Source: Neorhizobium huautlense (GTDB lineage Bacteria; Pseudomonadota; Alphaproteobacteria; Rhizobiales; Rhizobiaceae). From it: 64,000 bases of DNA. Positions 49,142 to 59,096 of the stretch are shown one piece after another (position 1 is the first letter of the stretch; each line of letters opens with the position of its first letter). Where the stretch lies: contig NZ_JAUSRF010000016.1 of NCBI RefSeq assembly GCF_030811685.1, positions 1 through 64,000 of the forward strand, given 5' to 3'. The position numbers and the translations under genes were made by a program. The notes beneath the pieces are model-generated. The model was given only the letters and a program-made list of their open reading frames with translations, made no database searches and was not told the origin of the DNA.

Positions 49142-49843
49142 TTATCGGCGGCGATCAAGCGAAGTCTGCAATCGCTGCAGCAGCGCGCCGGCGTTCTCGC
49201 AGATGGCCTGCCAGACCCTGGCCTGAAAGCTTGTCTTCAACATCCAGGCGCTGCTGAGAAGCAGGCCGATGTAAGCGACCAGTTCGCTGATTTCCTCAAG
49301 CGATTCAAATTCCAGTTCCTCGAAAACCTCGCCGGTGACGAGAAGGCCCGCGACAAACACGAGGGGCCAGGAAAAGGCTGGATGCATCATTCGCAGCAAT
49401 GCTGCCGGGCTGGCTCGGTACATGATGGCGGCATGCAGAAGAAGCAGGAGGCCACAGACTGTGGGAACAATTCTGTGCGCTTCGCGCGGCACGCAGGCCA
49501 GCAAAATATCCGGCCGGCAGGACGGTATTTCGCGAACGAAGAAGACAAGACAAAGCAGCGCGGTGGTGGTGGCAACAAAGCGCCCCGCAGGGCGCAGTCG
49601 CACAGCCGCGAGTATTGCCAATATGCTCGCGGCGCACAGTGCGATGACCTGCAGCGTCTCCAGAACCCCGTTTTCGCCGTAGAGCATGTCGTCGCCAACG
49701 CCGAAAATCCGCAGCGTCATGATAACGACCATACAAGACACCAGGCCGGAGACCAGCGTATCGACAAGCAGTCGCGGATACGGCCAGAAATGGGTTGGGT
49801 TAAACACGAAAATCTGCAGTTGCTTCAAAAAGGACCGGGGCAT
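49142..49843 (-). CDS. Multi-pass membrane protein of unknown function
   Basis: A 233-residue protein with about six hydrophobic segments (around residues 27-46, 64-80, 88-104, 124-141, 157-173 and 188-203). A short acidic loop, EVFEELEFESLEEISEL, lies before the last one. No family recognised. The ribosome site is weak. It is separated from purL by a minus-strand terminator, so it has its own promoter, and it interrupts the purL-bolA neighbourhood. Confidence 0.62.
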   Translation of the reverse strand: MPRSFLKQLQIFVFNPTHFWPYPRLLVDTLVSGLVSCMVVIMTLRIFGVGDDMLYGENGVLETLQVIALCAASILAILAAVRLRPAGRFVATTTALLCLVFFVREIPSCRPDILLACVPREAHRIVPTVCGLLLLLHAAIMYRASPAALLRMMHPAFSWPLVFVAGLLVTGEVFEELEFESLEEISELVAYIGLLLSSAWMLKTSFQARVWQAICENAGALLQRLQTSLDRRR

Positions 49844-49925
49844 TGCCGACTGCTAAAGGTGATGCAGGTTTTTCGAGGTCGTCACTGAAACTTGTGGCGT
49901 TGGTCTCGATCTTAACTGCGGAAAC

Positions 49926-49958
49926 AAAAAAAGCGCCACGGCTATGATGCCGCGGCGC
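49926..49958 (-). terminator. Terminator of purL (minus strand)
   Basis: GCGCC-ac-GGC (49933-49942) pairs with GCC-gc-GGCGC (49949-49958) with one mismatch; on the minus strand it runs into seven Ts. It lies about 85 bp past the purL stop. Confidence 0.75.
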
Positions 49959-50043
49959 CATCTGCTCCGGTTGTAGGCCCGGATTGTTCCGGGTGCAACC
50001 TTTATGACAATTTCACGAACGGTTGTGTTCTGTCCGAACCCGC

Positions 50044-52251
50044 TCAGTTCATGAAGCCCGGGAACCAGCCTTCATGTGCCGCGCCAAGATCGGCGACGGA
50101 GACGTTGACGAGGTCGTCGATGACAACCGCATCACCGCCGACAGTGCCGAGCGCACGGAACGGAACACCGGCGCCTTCGGCATTGGCCTGCAGGAAGTTG
50201 GCGAGATCGGCAGGTACTGCCAGAACGTAACGCGCCTGGTCTTCACCGAAGAGCAGCGCATGGGCCAGACCGCGGCTGTCCTTGAGGCTGACATTGAGGC
50301 CCTTGCCCGAGGACATGGCCATTTCGGCCAGCGCCAGAGCGAGGCCGCCCGACGAGATGTCGTGGCAGGCGGTGACCTGGCCGTTGCGGATCGCCGAACG
50401 GACGAAATCGCCATGGCGACGTTCGGCCGACAGATCGACTTCCGGGGCGGGGCCTTCGGTCGAGCCGAGGATGTCGCGCAGATAGATGGACGAGCCGAGA
50501 TGGCTGCCGTCCACACCGATCATGATCAGCTTGTCGCCGTCATTGGCCGTGCCGATCTTGGCCATTTTCGACCAGTCGGGCAGCAGGCCGACGCCGGCAA
50601 TGGTCGGGGTCGGCAGAATGGCGACGCCATTGGTCTCGTTGTAGAGCGAAACGTTGCCGGAGACGATCGGGAAGTCGAGTGCCTTGCAGGCCTCGCCGAT
50701 GCCCTTGATGGCGCCGACCAGCTGGCCCATGATTTCCGGCTTTTCCGGGTTGCCGAAATTGAGGTTGTCGGTGGCCGCCAGCGGCTCTGCGCCGGTGGCG
50801 GTGATGTTACGCCAGCATTCGGCAACCGCCTGCTTGCCGCCTTCGAACGGATCGGCTTCGACATAACGCGGGGTGACGTCGGAGGAGAAGGCGAGGCCCT
50901 TGGTGGCATGGCCTTCGACGCGCACCACGCCGGCGTCGCCGCCCGGATGCTGCAGCGAATTGCCCTGGATGAACGTGTCATACTGTTCGTAGACCCAGCG
51001 ACGGCTGGACTGGTTCGGCGAGCCGACCAGCTTGATCAGTGCATCATTGTAATCGGCCGGGGCCTGAACTTCCGAGGCGGGCAGGGCGGCGCGGCGCGCT
51101 GTTTCCACCCACGGACGATCGTATTCCGGAGCCTCGTCTCCGAGTTCCTTGATCGGCAGGTTGGCAACTTCCTCGCCCTGATGGATGACGCGGAAGCGCA
51201 GGTCGTCCGTGGTCTTGCCGACGATGGCGAAGTCGAGACCCCACTTGACGAAGATCGCCTTGGCAACCTCTTCCTTGGAGGGTTCGAGAACCATGAGCAT
51301 GCGCTCCTGGCTTTCCGACAGCATCATTTCATAAGCCGTCATGCGGTCTTCGCGCACCGGAACCGTGTCGAGCAGCAATTCGATGCCGAGACCGCCCTTG
51401 GCACCCATTTCAACGGCCGAGCAGGTGAGTCCGGCGGCACCCATGTCTTGGATGGCGATGACGGCGCCGGTCTGCATCAGCTCAAGGCAGGCTTCCAACA
51501 GGCACTTTTCGGTGAAGGGATCGCCGACCTGAACGGTGGGACGCTTTTCCTCGATCGATTCGTCGAATTCGGCCGATGCCATGGTCGCACCGCCGACGCC
51601 GTCACGACCCGTCTTTGCACCCAGATAAACGACCGGAAGGCCAACGCCTTTGGCTTCGGACAGGAAGATTCCGTCTGCCTTGGCGAGACCGGCTGCAAAG
51701 GCGTTGACGAGGATGTTGCCGTTATAGCGTTCGTCGAACTCGACTTCACCGCCAACAGTCGGAACACCGAACGAGTTGCCGTAACCGCCGACACCTGCAA
51801 CGACGCCGGAAACCAGGTGCTTTGTCTTCGGGTGATCCGGTGCGCCAAAACGCAGGGCGTTCATGGCTGCAATCGGGCGTGCACCCATGGTGAAAACGTC
51901 GCGCAGAATGCCGCCAACGCCGGTCGCCGCACCCTGATAGGGCTCGATATAGGACGGGTGGTTGTGGCTTTCCATCTTGAAGACGACGACGTCGCCATCA
52001 TCGATATCGACAACACCGGCATTTTCGCCCGGACCTTGAACGACGCGCGGACCCTTGGTCGGCAGTGTGCGCAGCCACTTCTTGGAAGACTTGTAGGAGC
52101 AGTGCTCGTTCCACATGGCGGAGAAGATGCCGAGCTCGGTAAAGGTCGGTTCACGACCGATAAGGTCGAGGATCCGCTGGTATTCGTCGGCCTTCAGGCC
52201 GTGGGATGCGATGAGTTCAGGCGTGATCGGGCGGCTGTTCGAAATCGTCAT
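50044..52251 (-). CDS. purL: Phosphoribosylformylglycinamidine synthase, large subunit
   Basis: Converts FGAR to FGAM together with PurS and PurQ. At 735 residues it is the small form (~740) that needs separate PurS and PurQ, both encoded 1.3-2.5 kb upstream. Visible features: EHCSYKSSK near the N-terminus, [16 protein letters not shown]-like [16 protein letters not shown], and the second-half [14 protein letters not shown] 52251. Confidence 0.97.
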   Translation of the reverse strand: MTISNSRPITPELIASHGLKADEYQRILDLIGREPTFTELGIFSAMWNEHCSYKSSKKWLRTLPTKGPRVVQGPGENAGVVDIDDGDVVVFKMESHNHPSYIEPYQGAATGVGGILRDVFTMGARPIAAMNALRFGAPDHPKTKHLVSGVVAGVGGYGNSFGVPTVGGEVEFDERYNGNILVNAFAAGLAKADGIFLSEAKGVGLPVVYLGAKTGRDGVGGATMASAEFDESIEEKRPTVQVGDPFTEKCLLEACLELMQTGAVIAIQDMGAAGLTCSAVEMGAKGGLGIELLLDTVPVREDRMTAYEMMLSESQERMLMVLEPSKEEVAKAIFVKWGLDFAIVGKTTDDLRFRVIHQGEEVANLPIKELGDEAPEYDRPWVETARRAALPASEVQAPADYNDALIKLVGSPNQSSRRWVYEQYDTFIQGNSLQHPGGDAGVVRVEGHATKGLAFSSDVTPRYVEADPFEGGKQAVAECWRNITATGAEPLAATDNLNFGNPEKPEIMGQLVGAIKGIGEACKALDFPIVSGNVSLYNETNGVAILPTPTIAGVGLLPDWSKMAKIGTANDGDKLIMIGVDGSHLGSSIYLRDILGSTEGPAPEVDLSAERRHGDFVRSAIRNGQVTACHDISSGGLALALAEMAMSSGKGLNVSLKDSRGLAHALLFGEDQARYVLAVPADLANFLQANAEGAGVPFRALGTVGGDAVVIDDLVNVSVADLGAAHEGWFPGFMN

Positions 52252-52305
52252 GGTCTTCCCTGATGGCGAGGGGCTCTGAATTTGGGGTCTCTTTAGCGTA
52301 GATAC

Positions 52306-52340
52306 GAAAAGGGCGCGACAGGAAAATACCCGTCACGCCC
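52306..52340 (-). terminator. Terminator of the PagL-like gene
   Basis: GGGCG-c-GAC (52311-52319) pairs with GTC-a-CGCCC (52332-52340); on the minus strand it runs into TTTT. It is 45 bp past the stop. Confidence 0.65.
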
Positions 52341-52384
52341 CATATCCCACTGCGATGCGCCACATTTGAGCGCGGTATCGCGGA

Positions 52385-52975
52385 TCAGAACTTGTAACCG
52401 ACCAGAACGCCGGCGCGCGTCAGGCCGTTGTTCGGTTCGCCGCAGAGATTGGCATGGCTGGAATGCTCGATCTGGCCGACGATGCGCCATTTCGGATCGA
52501 GATTGACGCCGACGGCAGCATATTCATGAAACAGCGTATGGCAGCCGAGTTTCGGGCCGCGCGTGCCGTCAAGCTCCAGATTACCATTGTTGAGCGAACC
52601 ACCAAAACCGGCTTCGAGGAAGAGGAAATCGGTAATGTTGGCCGTCCAGGAGAAACCGGCATAAATCTGCGAGGCTTCATTGGCCGTGGCAATATCCGCA
52701 CCGACATGAACGCGCGGACGCACCAGCTTCTGCAGGCCTTGCGCTTCGTCGTGGTTCCATGGGTCGAAAAACACCATACCCTTCACGAACGCCCCTTTTT
52801 CGTCATTCTGCGGGGTCTTGTCGACAGCAACAAGGGCGCCAAAGCGAATTTCGTCGAAGATTGGCTTCTGGGTGGTTTCCATGTCGGCGCCGAATGAGGC
52901 ACTGGCAGACATCATCAAAGCGCCAGCGGCCGCAATGACGGAGAGGGCGGATTTCGACTTGGCAGCTCTAGTCAT
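52385..52975 (-). CDS. pagL: PagL-like lipid A 3-O-deacylase (acyloxyacyl hydrolase)
   Basis: A 196-residue outer-membrane-type protein: signal peptide ending SFGA, then beta strands ending in aromatic GVLVGYKF. The catalytic His-x-Ser of PagL is visible as His171-Ser-Ser173 (IEHSSHANLCGEPNNG); the acidic third residue cannot be placed with certainty. PagL removes the 3-O-linked acyl chain of lipid A, an activity known in Rhizobium. It has its own terminator and lies between purQ and purL. Confidence 0.8.
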   Translation of the reverse strand: MTRAAKSKSALSVIAAAGALMMSASASFGADMETTQKPIFDEIRFGALVAVDKTPQNDEKGAFVKGMVFFDPWNHDEAQGLQKLVRPRVHVGADIATANEASQIYAGFSWTANITDFLFLEAGFGGSLNNGNLELDGTRGPKLGCHTLFHEYAAVGVNLDPKWRIVGQIEHSSHANLCGEPNNGLTRAGVLVGYKF

Positions 52976-53180
52976 TGTGTGGCTTGCACCCTTGTAGGAG
53001 CGAACGACAACGTCACGCTCTCGTGTCAGTGGGCGAACCATAAGCCGCGAAAATGTGATCACGCAACTGAAAAGAAGGCGACATTGTGCGGCTTATGAAA
53101 AAGGTAAGGCAGTGTTGCAGGATCAGGACGTTTTAAAGGGTTTTTGGCCCAAAACGCCTGGCTGCTTTCGGTCGCCTTGA

Positions 53181-53576
53181 TCAGCAGCCTGTACCGCCGC
53201 CGGCCCAGCGCAATACGTCGGATTTGATTCGCTGTCCTGCCGCGCCCTGCATCATCGGGCCAAAGGCATCGAGACGGGCCGGATTGCCCTCGGCCTGCAC
53301 GACCAGCATCGGGCGTGACTCGGGGCTGTGGCGCGGTACGGCGAGAATACGTGGGCGGCCGGAAAAGGAATTAAGTTCCGGCGCCAGGCGATAATCGCGG
53401 AAAGCCGGGTCGTTGGACTTGAACCAGCAGGAATTGGCGGCGATGGCGACGCGTTCCATCGTCGGCAGGGCTGCGCGCTGCGGTGAAACTGCTGGCTTCT
53501 TGTCCGACTGGCAGCCGGCGAGCAGTGCGAGCGTGGCGAGAAGAATGCCGGAAGCGGCATGGGTGCGAAGGCGCAT
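53181..53576 (-). CDS. Small lipoprotein of unknown function
   Basis: A 131-residue product with the lipobox LLAGC (Cys22). The mature part starts with a charged linker and contains a conserved-looking SCWFKSNDPAFRDYRLAPELNSFSGRPRIL segment and a Cys at the extreme C-terminus, which could pair with Cys49. GGAG lies upstream of the ATG. It is 26 bp downstream of purQ, so it is probably read from the same transcript. Confidence 0.75.
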   Translation of the reverse strand: MRLRTHAASGILLATLALLAGCQSDKKPAVSPQRAALPTMERVAIAANSCWFKSNDPAFRDYRLAPELNSFSGRPRILAVPRHSPESRPMLVVQAEGNPARLDAFGPMMQGAAGQRIKSDVLRWAGGGTGC

Positions 53577-53602
53577 GCTGGTTCTCCCGGCAGGTTTCTT
53601 GA

Positions 53603-54277
53603 TCAGGCGGCGATGACGTCGAGGGCGGAGGCGAAGATGCCGCGACCGTCCTTGCCGCCATGGGCTGCTTCGATCAGGTTTTCCGGATGCGGCATCATGC
53701 CGAGAACATTGCCGCGGGCATTGATGATGCCGGCAATGTCGTTCAGCGAACCATTCGGATTGGTGCCTTCGGCATATTTGAACACGACCTGGCCATTGCC
53801 TTCGAGGCTCTTCAGCGTCTCGGCATCAGCAAAATAGTTGCCGTCATGGTGTGCGACCGGGCAACGGATGACCTGACCCTGTTCGTAAGTGCGGGTGAAA
53901 TCGGTATCGGCATTGACGATCTCGAGCTTCACTTCCTTTGAAACGAAAAGCAGCGACGAGTTGCGCATCAAGGCACCCGGCAGAAGCTGGGCTTCTACGA
54001 GGATCTGAAAGCCGTTGCAGACGCCCAGAACCTTCACGCCCTTTTCCGCCTTCTCGCGGATCGCCTGCATGACCGGCATGCGCGCAGCAATGGCGCCACA
54101 ACGCAGGTAATCACCGTAGGAGAAGCCGCCGGGGATGACGATCAGGTCGATGTCATCGGCGATTTCGGTTTCCGTCTGCCAGATGGTGACGGGCTCATGA
54201 CCGGAAATCTTGGTGAGCGCGGCGATCATGTCGCGGTCGCGATTGAGGCCGGGAAGCTGGACGACGGCGGACTTCAT
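53603..54277 (-). CDS. purQ: Phosphoribosylformylglycinamidine synthase, glutaminase subunit
   Basis: Supplies ammonia from glutamine to PurL. A 224-residue class I amidotransferase with the nucleophile Cys87 in GVCNGFQ and the His-Glu pair in MMPHPEN. Its start overlaps the stop of the preceding coiled-coil gene (ATGA). Confidence 0.96.
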   Translation of the reverse strand: MKSAVVQLPGLNRDRDMIAALTKISGHEPVTIWQTETEIADDIDLIVIPGGFSYGDYLRCGAIAARMPVMQAIREKAEKGVKVLGVCNGFQILVEAQLLPGALMRNSSLLFVSKEVKLEIVNADTDFTRTYEQGQVIRCPVAHHDGNYFADAETLKSLEGNGQVVFKYAEGTNPNGSLNDIAGIINARGNVLGMMPHPENLIEAAHGGKDGRGIFASALDVIAA

Positions 54278-54531
54278 GGGTGTGGTTCAAACCTTGCCTG
54301 GGCCTCGGAGAGCTCGCGCAGCTCGAGGCGGGTTTCGATACGGTCGCTGCGGGTTTCTATGTGGGCGACGGTCCCGCGAAGGCCGTTGATGTCGCCCTGC
54401 AATGCATGAAGCTGATTGCGGATCACCAAGTTGTCGCTTCGCAGTTCGGCCAACGCATAATCAACCTTGTCGAAGCGGTGATTGAGCTTCTTCAAAAGTT
54501 CAAGCGTGAAGTCCTGCACCGCATCAGCCAT
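54274..54531 (-). CDS. Small coiled-coil protein embedded in the purine operon
   Basis: An 85-residue, almost fully helical protein ([20 protein letters not shown]...) with heptad-like Leu/Ile spacing and a late [17 protein letters not shown] repeat. GGAGGG lies four bases before the ATG. It overlaps purQ by four bases, so translation of the two is coupled. It begins 17 bp after purS. It has no catalytic motif; similar short coiled-coil proteins occur widely in alphaproteobacteria and no purine role is known. Confidence 0.7.
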   Translation of the reverse strand: MADAVQDFTLELLKKLNHRFDKVDYALAELRSDNLVIRNQLHALQGDINGLRGTVAHIETRSDRIETRLELRELSEAQARFEPHP

Positions 54532-54548
54532 GGCGCCCTCCGCAACCG

Positions 54549-54788
54549 TCAGTCGATTGCGATAGTATAGTTCTCGATCACCGTGTTTGCCAGAAGCTTG
54601 TCGCACATGGCCTTGAGGTCGGCTTCGGCCTTGGCCTTGTCGCCTTCCAGTTCCAGATCGAAGACCTTGCCCTGACGGACTTGGCCGACGCCGGAAAAGC
54701 CGAGACTGCCGAGAGCGCCTTCGATGGCCTTGCCCTGCGGATCGAGAACACCGTTCTTCAATGTGACGGTTACCCGTGCCTTGATCAC
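54549..54788 (-). CDS. purS: Phosphoribosylformylglycinamidine synthase subunit PurS
   Basis: The 79-residue bridging subunit of FGAM synthetase (RVTVTLKNGVLDPQGKAIEGALGSLGF is the family start). GTG 54788 has AGGAG seven bases upstream. It follows purC by 18 bp. Confidence 0.95.
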   Translation of the reverse strand: MIKARVTVTLKNGVLDPQGKAIEGALGSLGFSGVGQVRQGKVFDLELEGDKAKAEADLKAMCDKLLANTVIENYTIAID

Positions 54789-54806
54789 TTGATCGCTCCT
54801 GATTGC

Positions 54807-55571
54807 TTACTGGACCAGAACCGGACCCGTGCCACGGATCGGTTCGTTTTCGTTGATGATGCCGAGGCGGCGGGCCACTTCGGAATAGGCTTCGACCAGA
54901 CCGCCGAGATCCTGGCGGAAACGGTCCTTGTCCATCTTCTCGCGGGTTTCGATATCCCACAGACGGCAGCTGTCCGGCGAGATTTCGTCGGCGAGGATGA
55001 TGCGCATCATGTCGCCTTCGAACAGACGGCCGCATTCGATCTTGAAATCGACGAGCTGGATGCCGACGCCGAGGAAAAGGCCGGACAGAAAATCGTTGAC
55101 GCGGATCGCAAGCGCCATCACGTCGTCAAGCTCTGCCGGATTGGCCCAGCCGAACGCGGTGATGTGCTCTTCCGACACCATCGGGTCGTTGAGCTGGTCG
55201 GACTTGTAATAGAACTCTATGATCGAGCGCGGCAGGACCGTGCCTTCCTCGATGCCGAGACGGGTCGCGAGCGAACCGGCGGCGACATTGCGCACGACGA
55301 TCTCGAGCGGGATCATCTCGACTTCCTTGATCAACTGCTCGCGCATGTTGAGGCGGCGGATGAAATGGGTCGGAATGCCGATCTTGTTGAGATGCGTGAA
55401 CAGGTATTCGGAAATACGGTTGTTCAGCACGCCCTTGCCGTCGATGACATCATGCTTCTTCTTGTTGAAGGCGGTGGCATCATCCTTGAAGAACTGGATC
55501 AGCGTGCCCGGTTCGGGGCCTTCATACAGGATCTTGGCCTTGCCTTCGTAAATACGGCGGCGACGGTTCAT
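54807..55571 (-). CDS. purC: SAICAR synthetase
   Basis: Joins aspartate to CAIR in purine synthesis. The 254-residue protein starts [29 protein letters not shown] and has the signature [10 protein letters not shown] and [10 protein letters not shown]. It begins the purC-purS-coiled coil-purQ operon. The ~280-bp region upstream (55572-55852) holds no gene and presumably the promoter. Confidence 0.97.
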   Translation of the reverse strand: MNRRRRIYEGKAKILYEGPEPGTLIQFFKDDATAFNKKKHDVIDGKGVLNNRISEYLFTHLNKIGIPTHFIRRLNMREQLIKEVEMIPLEIVVRNVAAGSLATRLGIEEGTVLPRSIIEFYYKSDQLNDPMVSEEHITAFGWANPAELDDVMALAIRVNDFLSGLFLGVGIQLVDFKIECGRLFEGDMMRIILADEISPDSCRLWDIETREKMDKDRFRQDLGGLVEAYSEVARRLGIINENEPIRGTGPVLVQ

Positions 55572-55852
55572 TCGATTTGTCTCGTTGTTGGCGCGCTCGC
55601 GTGGGCGCGATGGAAACTCTTGAAGCGGTCCCTTAACGGAAAAGTACGGCTTTCACAATGCGAGCCGCAAACTTCTCACAGGACGGCAGATCGCTCGTCT
55701 GCCCCGCTTTATGCGTTCGCTTTTCAACCCGCTCGTGATGCAGTCGTCGTCGCATCATCCGGCAAGGGTCTTGTGCGGCGCTTGCCTTGTCGCAATCGGA
55801 GCTAGAACCCAAATTGCGACAGGAATTCGACGGGCCTGTCGGCTGTGTTGTT

Positions 55853-56407
55853 TCAGACCTTCAGCTTGGACAGGAACTGCGCAAACACCATCGTGCCTTC
55901 CGGCCATGGACCATGCCCAGACTCGGCGTTGATGTGACCGGATTCTCCGGCATCGATCAGCGTCGAACCCCAGGCATTGGCAATGTCGTCAGCATGTTCG
56001 TAGGAACCGAAAGGATCGTTGCGGCTGGCTATCGTCAGCGTCGGAAACGGCAGCGGATCGCGCGGGTAGGGGCCGAATGTCATCAGATGCTTTGGGCGGA
56101 TTTCCGGATTGGCCACATCCGGCGGTGCCACGAAAAAGGCGCCGGCAATAGGCTTTTCGAAATGCGGAATGGCATGGATGGCGGTGGCGACACCCAGCGA
56201 ATGGGCGACGAGAACCACAGGCTTGGTCGAGGCATTGACCTCTTCAACCAGCCGCTTGACCCAATCTTCCTTCACCGGTTTCGACCATTCCGCCTGCTCG
56301 ACGCGGCGCGCCGAGCCGAGCTTCTGCTCCCAGCGCGTCTGCCAGTGATCGGGGCCGGAATTGGTATAACCGGGGACGATGAGGATATCTGCTTCTGATG
56401 CTTTCAT
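55853..56407 (-). CDS. RBBP9/YdeN-family alpha/beta hydrolase
   Basis: A 184-residue serine hydrolase. The start LIVPGYTNSGPDHWQTRWE is typical of the family. The nucleophile is in LVAHSLGVA, Asp in SRNDPFGSYEHAD, and the catalytic His in DAGESGHINAESGHGPWPEG. The substrate is unknown. It sits between purB and purC but is separated from both by gaps with a hairpin on the purB side. Confidence 0.85.
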   Translation of the reverse strand: MKASEADILIVPGYTNSGPDHWQTRWEQKLGSARRVEQAEWSKPVKEDWVKRLVEEVNASTKPVVLVAHSLGVATAIHAIPHFEKPIAGAFFVAPPDVANPEIRPKHLMTFGPYPRDPLPFPTLTIASRNDPFGSYEHADDIANAWGSTLIDAGESGHINAESGHGPWPEGTMVFAQFLSKLKV

Positions 56408-56436
56408 GCCGCTTATCTGTGTTCGATCATCAGAGA

Positions 56437-56466
56437 GATCAACCCTCGGAGGCCCAAGGGTTGATC
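56437..56466 (-). terminator. Hairpin after purB
   Basis: GATCAACCCT and AGGGTTGATC form a perfect 10-bp stem with a 10-nt loop, 17 bp past the purB stop. There is no T-run; it is a probable weak terminator. Confidence 0.5.
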
Positions 56467-56482
56467 GATGTTTGAGTGCCGA

Positions 56483-57790
56483 TCAGGCTTCGCCGAAAAC
56501 GCGGCGGAAGATCGTGTCGACATGCTTGGTGTGGTAACCGAGGTCGAACTTTTCACGGATATCGCTTTCCGAGAGAGCAGCGCGCACTTCGGCGTCCGCC
56601 AGCAGTTCCTCCAAAAAGTCCTTACCCTGTTCCCAGACCTTCATGGCGTTGCGTTGCACCAGACGATAGGCGTCTTCACGCGAAGTGCCGGCCTGCGTCA
56701 GTGCCAGCAGAACGCGCTGCGAATGCACGAGGCCGCGGAACTTGTTCATGTTCTTCATCATGTTGTCGGGATAGACAACAAGCTTTTCGATGACGCCGGC
56801 CAGACGGTTCAGCGCGAAATCGAGCGTCACAGTCGTATCCGGGCCGATGGCGCGCTCGACGCTGGAATGGCTGATGTCGCGCTCGTGCCAGAGAGCAACG
56901 TTTTCCATGGCCGGCACGACCGACATGCGCACGAGGCGGGCAAGACCGGTGAGGTTTTCGGTCAGGACCGGGTTGCGCTTGTGCGGCATGGCCGAGGACC
57001 CCTTTTGGCCGGGAGAGAAGAACTCTTCCGCTTCCAAAACCTCGGTACGCTGCATGTGGCGGATTTCGATGGCGACGTTTTCGATCGAGGAGGCGATGAC
57101 GCCGAGCGTGGCAAAAAACATCGCATGACGGTCACGCGGGATGACCTGTGTCGAGACCGGCTCAGCGATAAGGCCAAGCTTCTCGCAGACATATTCTTCC
57201 ACGCGCGGGTCGATATTCGCAAACGTGCCGACGGCACCCGAGATCGCGCCTGTGGCGATTTCGGCACGGGCTGCGACGAGGCGGACGCGGTTGCGGTCCA
57301 TCTCGGCGTAGAAACGGGCAAGCGTCAGGCCCATCGTGGTCGGCTCGGCATGGATGCCGTGGCTGCGACCGATGCGAACGGTGTCCTTGTGCTCAAAAGC
57401 GCGGGCCTTCAGTGCTGCCAGGACACGATCGACGCCGGCGAGCAGGATGTCGGTTGCGCGAACGAGCTGGATGTTCAGCGTGGTGTCGAGAACATCGGAA
57501 GACGTCATGCCCTGATGGACGAAACGGCTATCGGGGCCGATGAATTCGGCCAGATGCGTCAGGAAGGCGATGACGTCATGTTTGGTGACGGCTTCGATCT
57601 CATCGATACGGGCGACGTCGAAGGTAGCGGCATTGCCCTTTTCCCAGATCGTGTCCGCAGCCGATTTTGGAATGACGCCGAGTGTGGCAAGCGCGGTACA
57701 GGCATGTGCCTCGATTTCAAACCAGATGCGAAACTTGGTTTCCGGCGACCAGATGGCGACCATTTCGGGGCGCGAATAACGAGGGATCAT
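56483..57790 (-). CDS. purB: Adenylosuccinate lyase
   Basis: Catalyses two fumarate-releasing steps, SAICAR to AICAR and adenylosuccinate to AMP. The 435-residue protein carries the fumarase/lyase signature GSSAMPHKRNP, with TSSDVLDT and RSHGIHAEPTT as further active-site segments. The short (~430 residue) type is usual for rhizobia. Confidence 0.97.
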   Translation of the reverse strand: MIPRYSRPEMVAIWSPETKFRIWFEIEAHACTALATLGVIPKSAADTIWEKGNAATFDVARIDEIEAVTKHDVIAFLTHLAEFIGPDSRFVHQGMTSSDVLDTTLNIQLVRATDILLAGVDRVLAALKARAFEHKDTVRIGRSHGIHAEPTTMGLTLARFYAEMDRNRVRLVAARAEIATGAISGAVGTFANIDPRVEEYVCEKLGLIAEPVSTQVIPRDRHAMFFATLGVIASSIENVAIEIRHMQRTEVLEAEEFFSPGQKGSSAMPHKRNPVLTENLTGLARLVRMSVVPAMENVALWHERDISHSSVERAIGPDTTVTLDFALNRLAGVIEKLVVYPDNMMKNMNKFRGLVHSQRVLLALTQAGTSREDAYRLVQRNAMKVWEQGKDFLEELLADAEVRAALSESDIREKFDLGYHTKHVDTIFRRVFGEA

Positions 57791-57851
57791 GGGCAGGGGC
57801 CTTCCTGATTTTCGAGAGTTGGCGTCCCTGTAGCAAAGTGTTCCCGGAATC

Positions 57852-58340
57852 TCAACGCATGCGACGAATCATGACCCATGTGCCGGGGATCAGGAAAAGC
57901 GGACCGAGCGGCAGATAGAGCCGCAGCGCCATCACGGCGAACTGATAATAGGCGGAGGCGGATGTGAAGAGGAATTGCAGGAGCCAGATGCGGCTGAGCG
58001 GTTCCGCGTGCCACTGGGCGTAAAAGGAGCGGTATTCCAGTGCGAACAGGCCCGCTGTGACGAAGACGGTTCCGGCGGCGAGCCCGATGATGGCGACGGT
58101 GATGAACAGCCATCTAGCCTGGATAAACCGCTTGAGAATGTGGCTGACGAGTTTCGCCACCCACCAACCGAAGAAACCGCCGAGGAAAAAGATGAAAAGG
58201 ATCGTCGGCAGATGAAAGGTTTCTAGGCGGTCACGCAGGAAAAGCCCGGCGGCCGCCGTGATCGTCATCGCCACGCCCCAGGTGAAAGCCGCTGCCGCTA
58301 TGCAGCTTATCGCCTTCATCCGGGGCAGGGCGGAGGGCAT
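57852..58340 (-). CDS. Membrane protein of unknown function, coupled to rpe
   Basis: A 162-residue protein with about four transmembrane helices (near residues 12-34, 44-66, 77-98 and 120-155). The ATG shares its A with the rpe stop codon (TGATG), so it is translationally coupled to rpe; ATG 58319 (MKAISC) is an alternative. No family recognised. Confidence 0.7.
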   Translation of the reverse strand: MPSALPRMKAISCIAAAAFTWGVAMTITAAAGLFLRDRLETFHLPTILFIFFLGGFFGWWVAKLVSHILKRFIQARWLFITVAIIGLAAGTVFVTAGLFALEYRSFYAQWHAEPLSRIWLLQFLFTSASAYYQFAVMALRLYLPLGPLFLIPGTWVMIRRMR

Positions 58341-59017
58341 CAGGCCCGAGCGGTTTCGGCGTTGCGGCGCAGCGTCTCGATCTCGGTGCGATAGGCGGCC
58401 TTATCGCCCTTGCCGAAAATCGCCGAGCCGGCCACGAAGACGTTGGCACCGGCCTTGGCGGCCGCGCCGATCGTGTCGGTCGTGATGCCGCCATCGACCT
58501 GGATTTCGATCGGGCGATCACCGATCATGGCCTTGGCTGCGGCAATCTTGTCGAGCATGGCGGGAATGAATTTCTGGCCGCCGAAACCGGGATTGACGCT
58601 CATGATCAGGATCAGGTCGATATCGTCCAGCACGTTTTCGAACACGGAGAGCGGCGTGGCCGGGTTCAGCGTGACGCCAACCTTCTTGCCGAGTGCGCGG
58701 ATGGTCTGCAGCGAGCGATGCAGATGCGGGCCGGCTTCGGCATGCACGGTGATGCTGTCGCAGCCGGCCTTGGCGAAGGCTTCGAGATAAGGATCGACCG
58801 GCGCGATCATCAGGTGGCAATCGAAGAAGGCCTTGGTATGCGGGCGCAGCGCTTTGATGACATCAGGACCAAAAGAAATGTTCGGCACGAAATGGCCATC
58901 CATGATGTCGAGATGGATCCAGTCGGCGCCGGCTTCGACGACGTCACGCACTTCCTCGCCCAGACGGGAGAAATCGGCGGCAAGAACGGAAGGGGCGATA
59001 CGGATCGGCAGCGTCAT
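58340..59017 (-). CDS. rpe: Ribulose-phosphate 3-epimerase
   Basis: Interconverts ribulose 5-phosphate and xylulose 5-phosphate. The 225-residue TIM barrel has [22 protein letters not shown], the [11 protein letters not shown] phosphate loop and QVDGGI. GGAG precedes ATG 59017. Confidence 0.97.
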   Translation of the reverse strand: MTLPIRIAPSVLAADFSRLGEEVRDVVEAGADWIHLDIMDGHFVPNISFGPDVIKALRPHTKAFFDCHLMIAPVDPYLEAFAKAGCDSITVHAEAGPHLHRSLQTIRALGKKVGVTLNPATPLSVFENVLDDIDLILIMSVNPGFGGQKFIPAMLDKIAAAKAMIGDRPIEIQVDGGITTDTIGAAAKAGANVFVAGSAIFGKGDKAAYRTEIETLRRNAETARA

Positions 59018-59096
59018 GCGAAAAATCTCCGGCAGGGACTGAATTTTCTCGGGCCTTAGCACCGTGCCAGACCCTAGACAATGACCGCAAACCGTA

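Noticed and set aside
53181-54788. Disrupted purine operon by a mobile element
   Set aside because: No inverted repeats, transposase or odd composition flank the lipoprotein or coiled-coil genes; they look like stable small genes.
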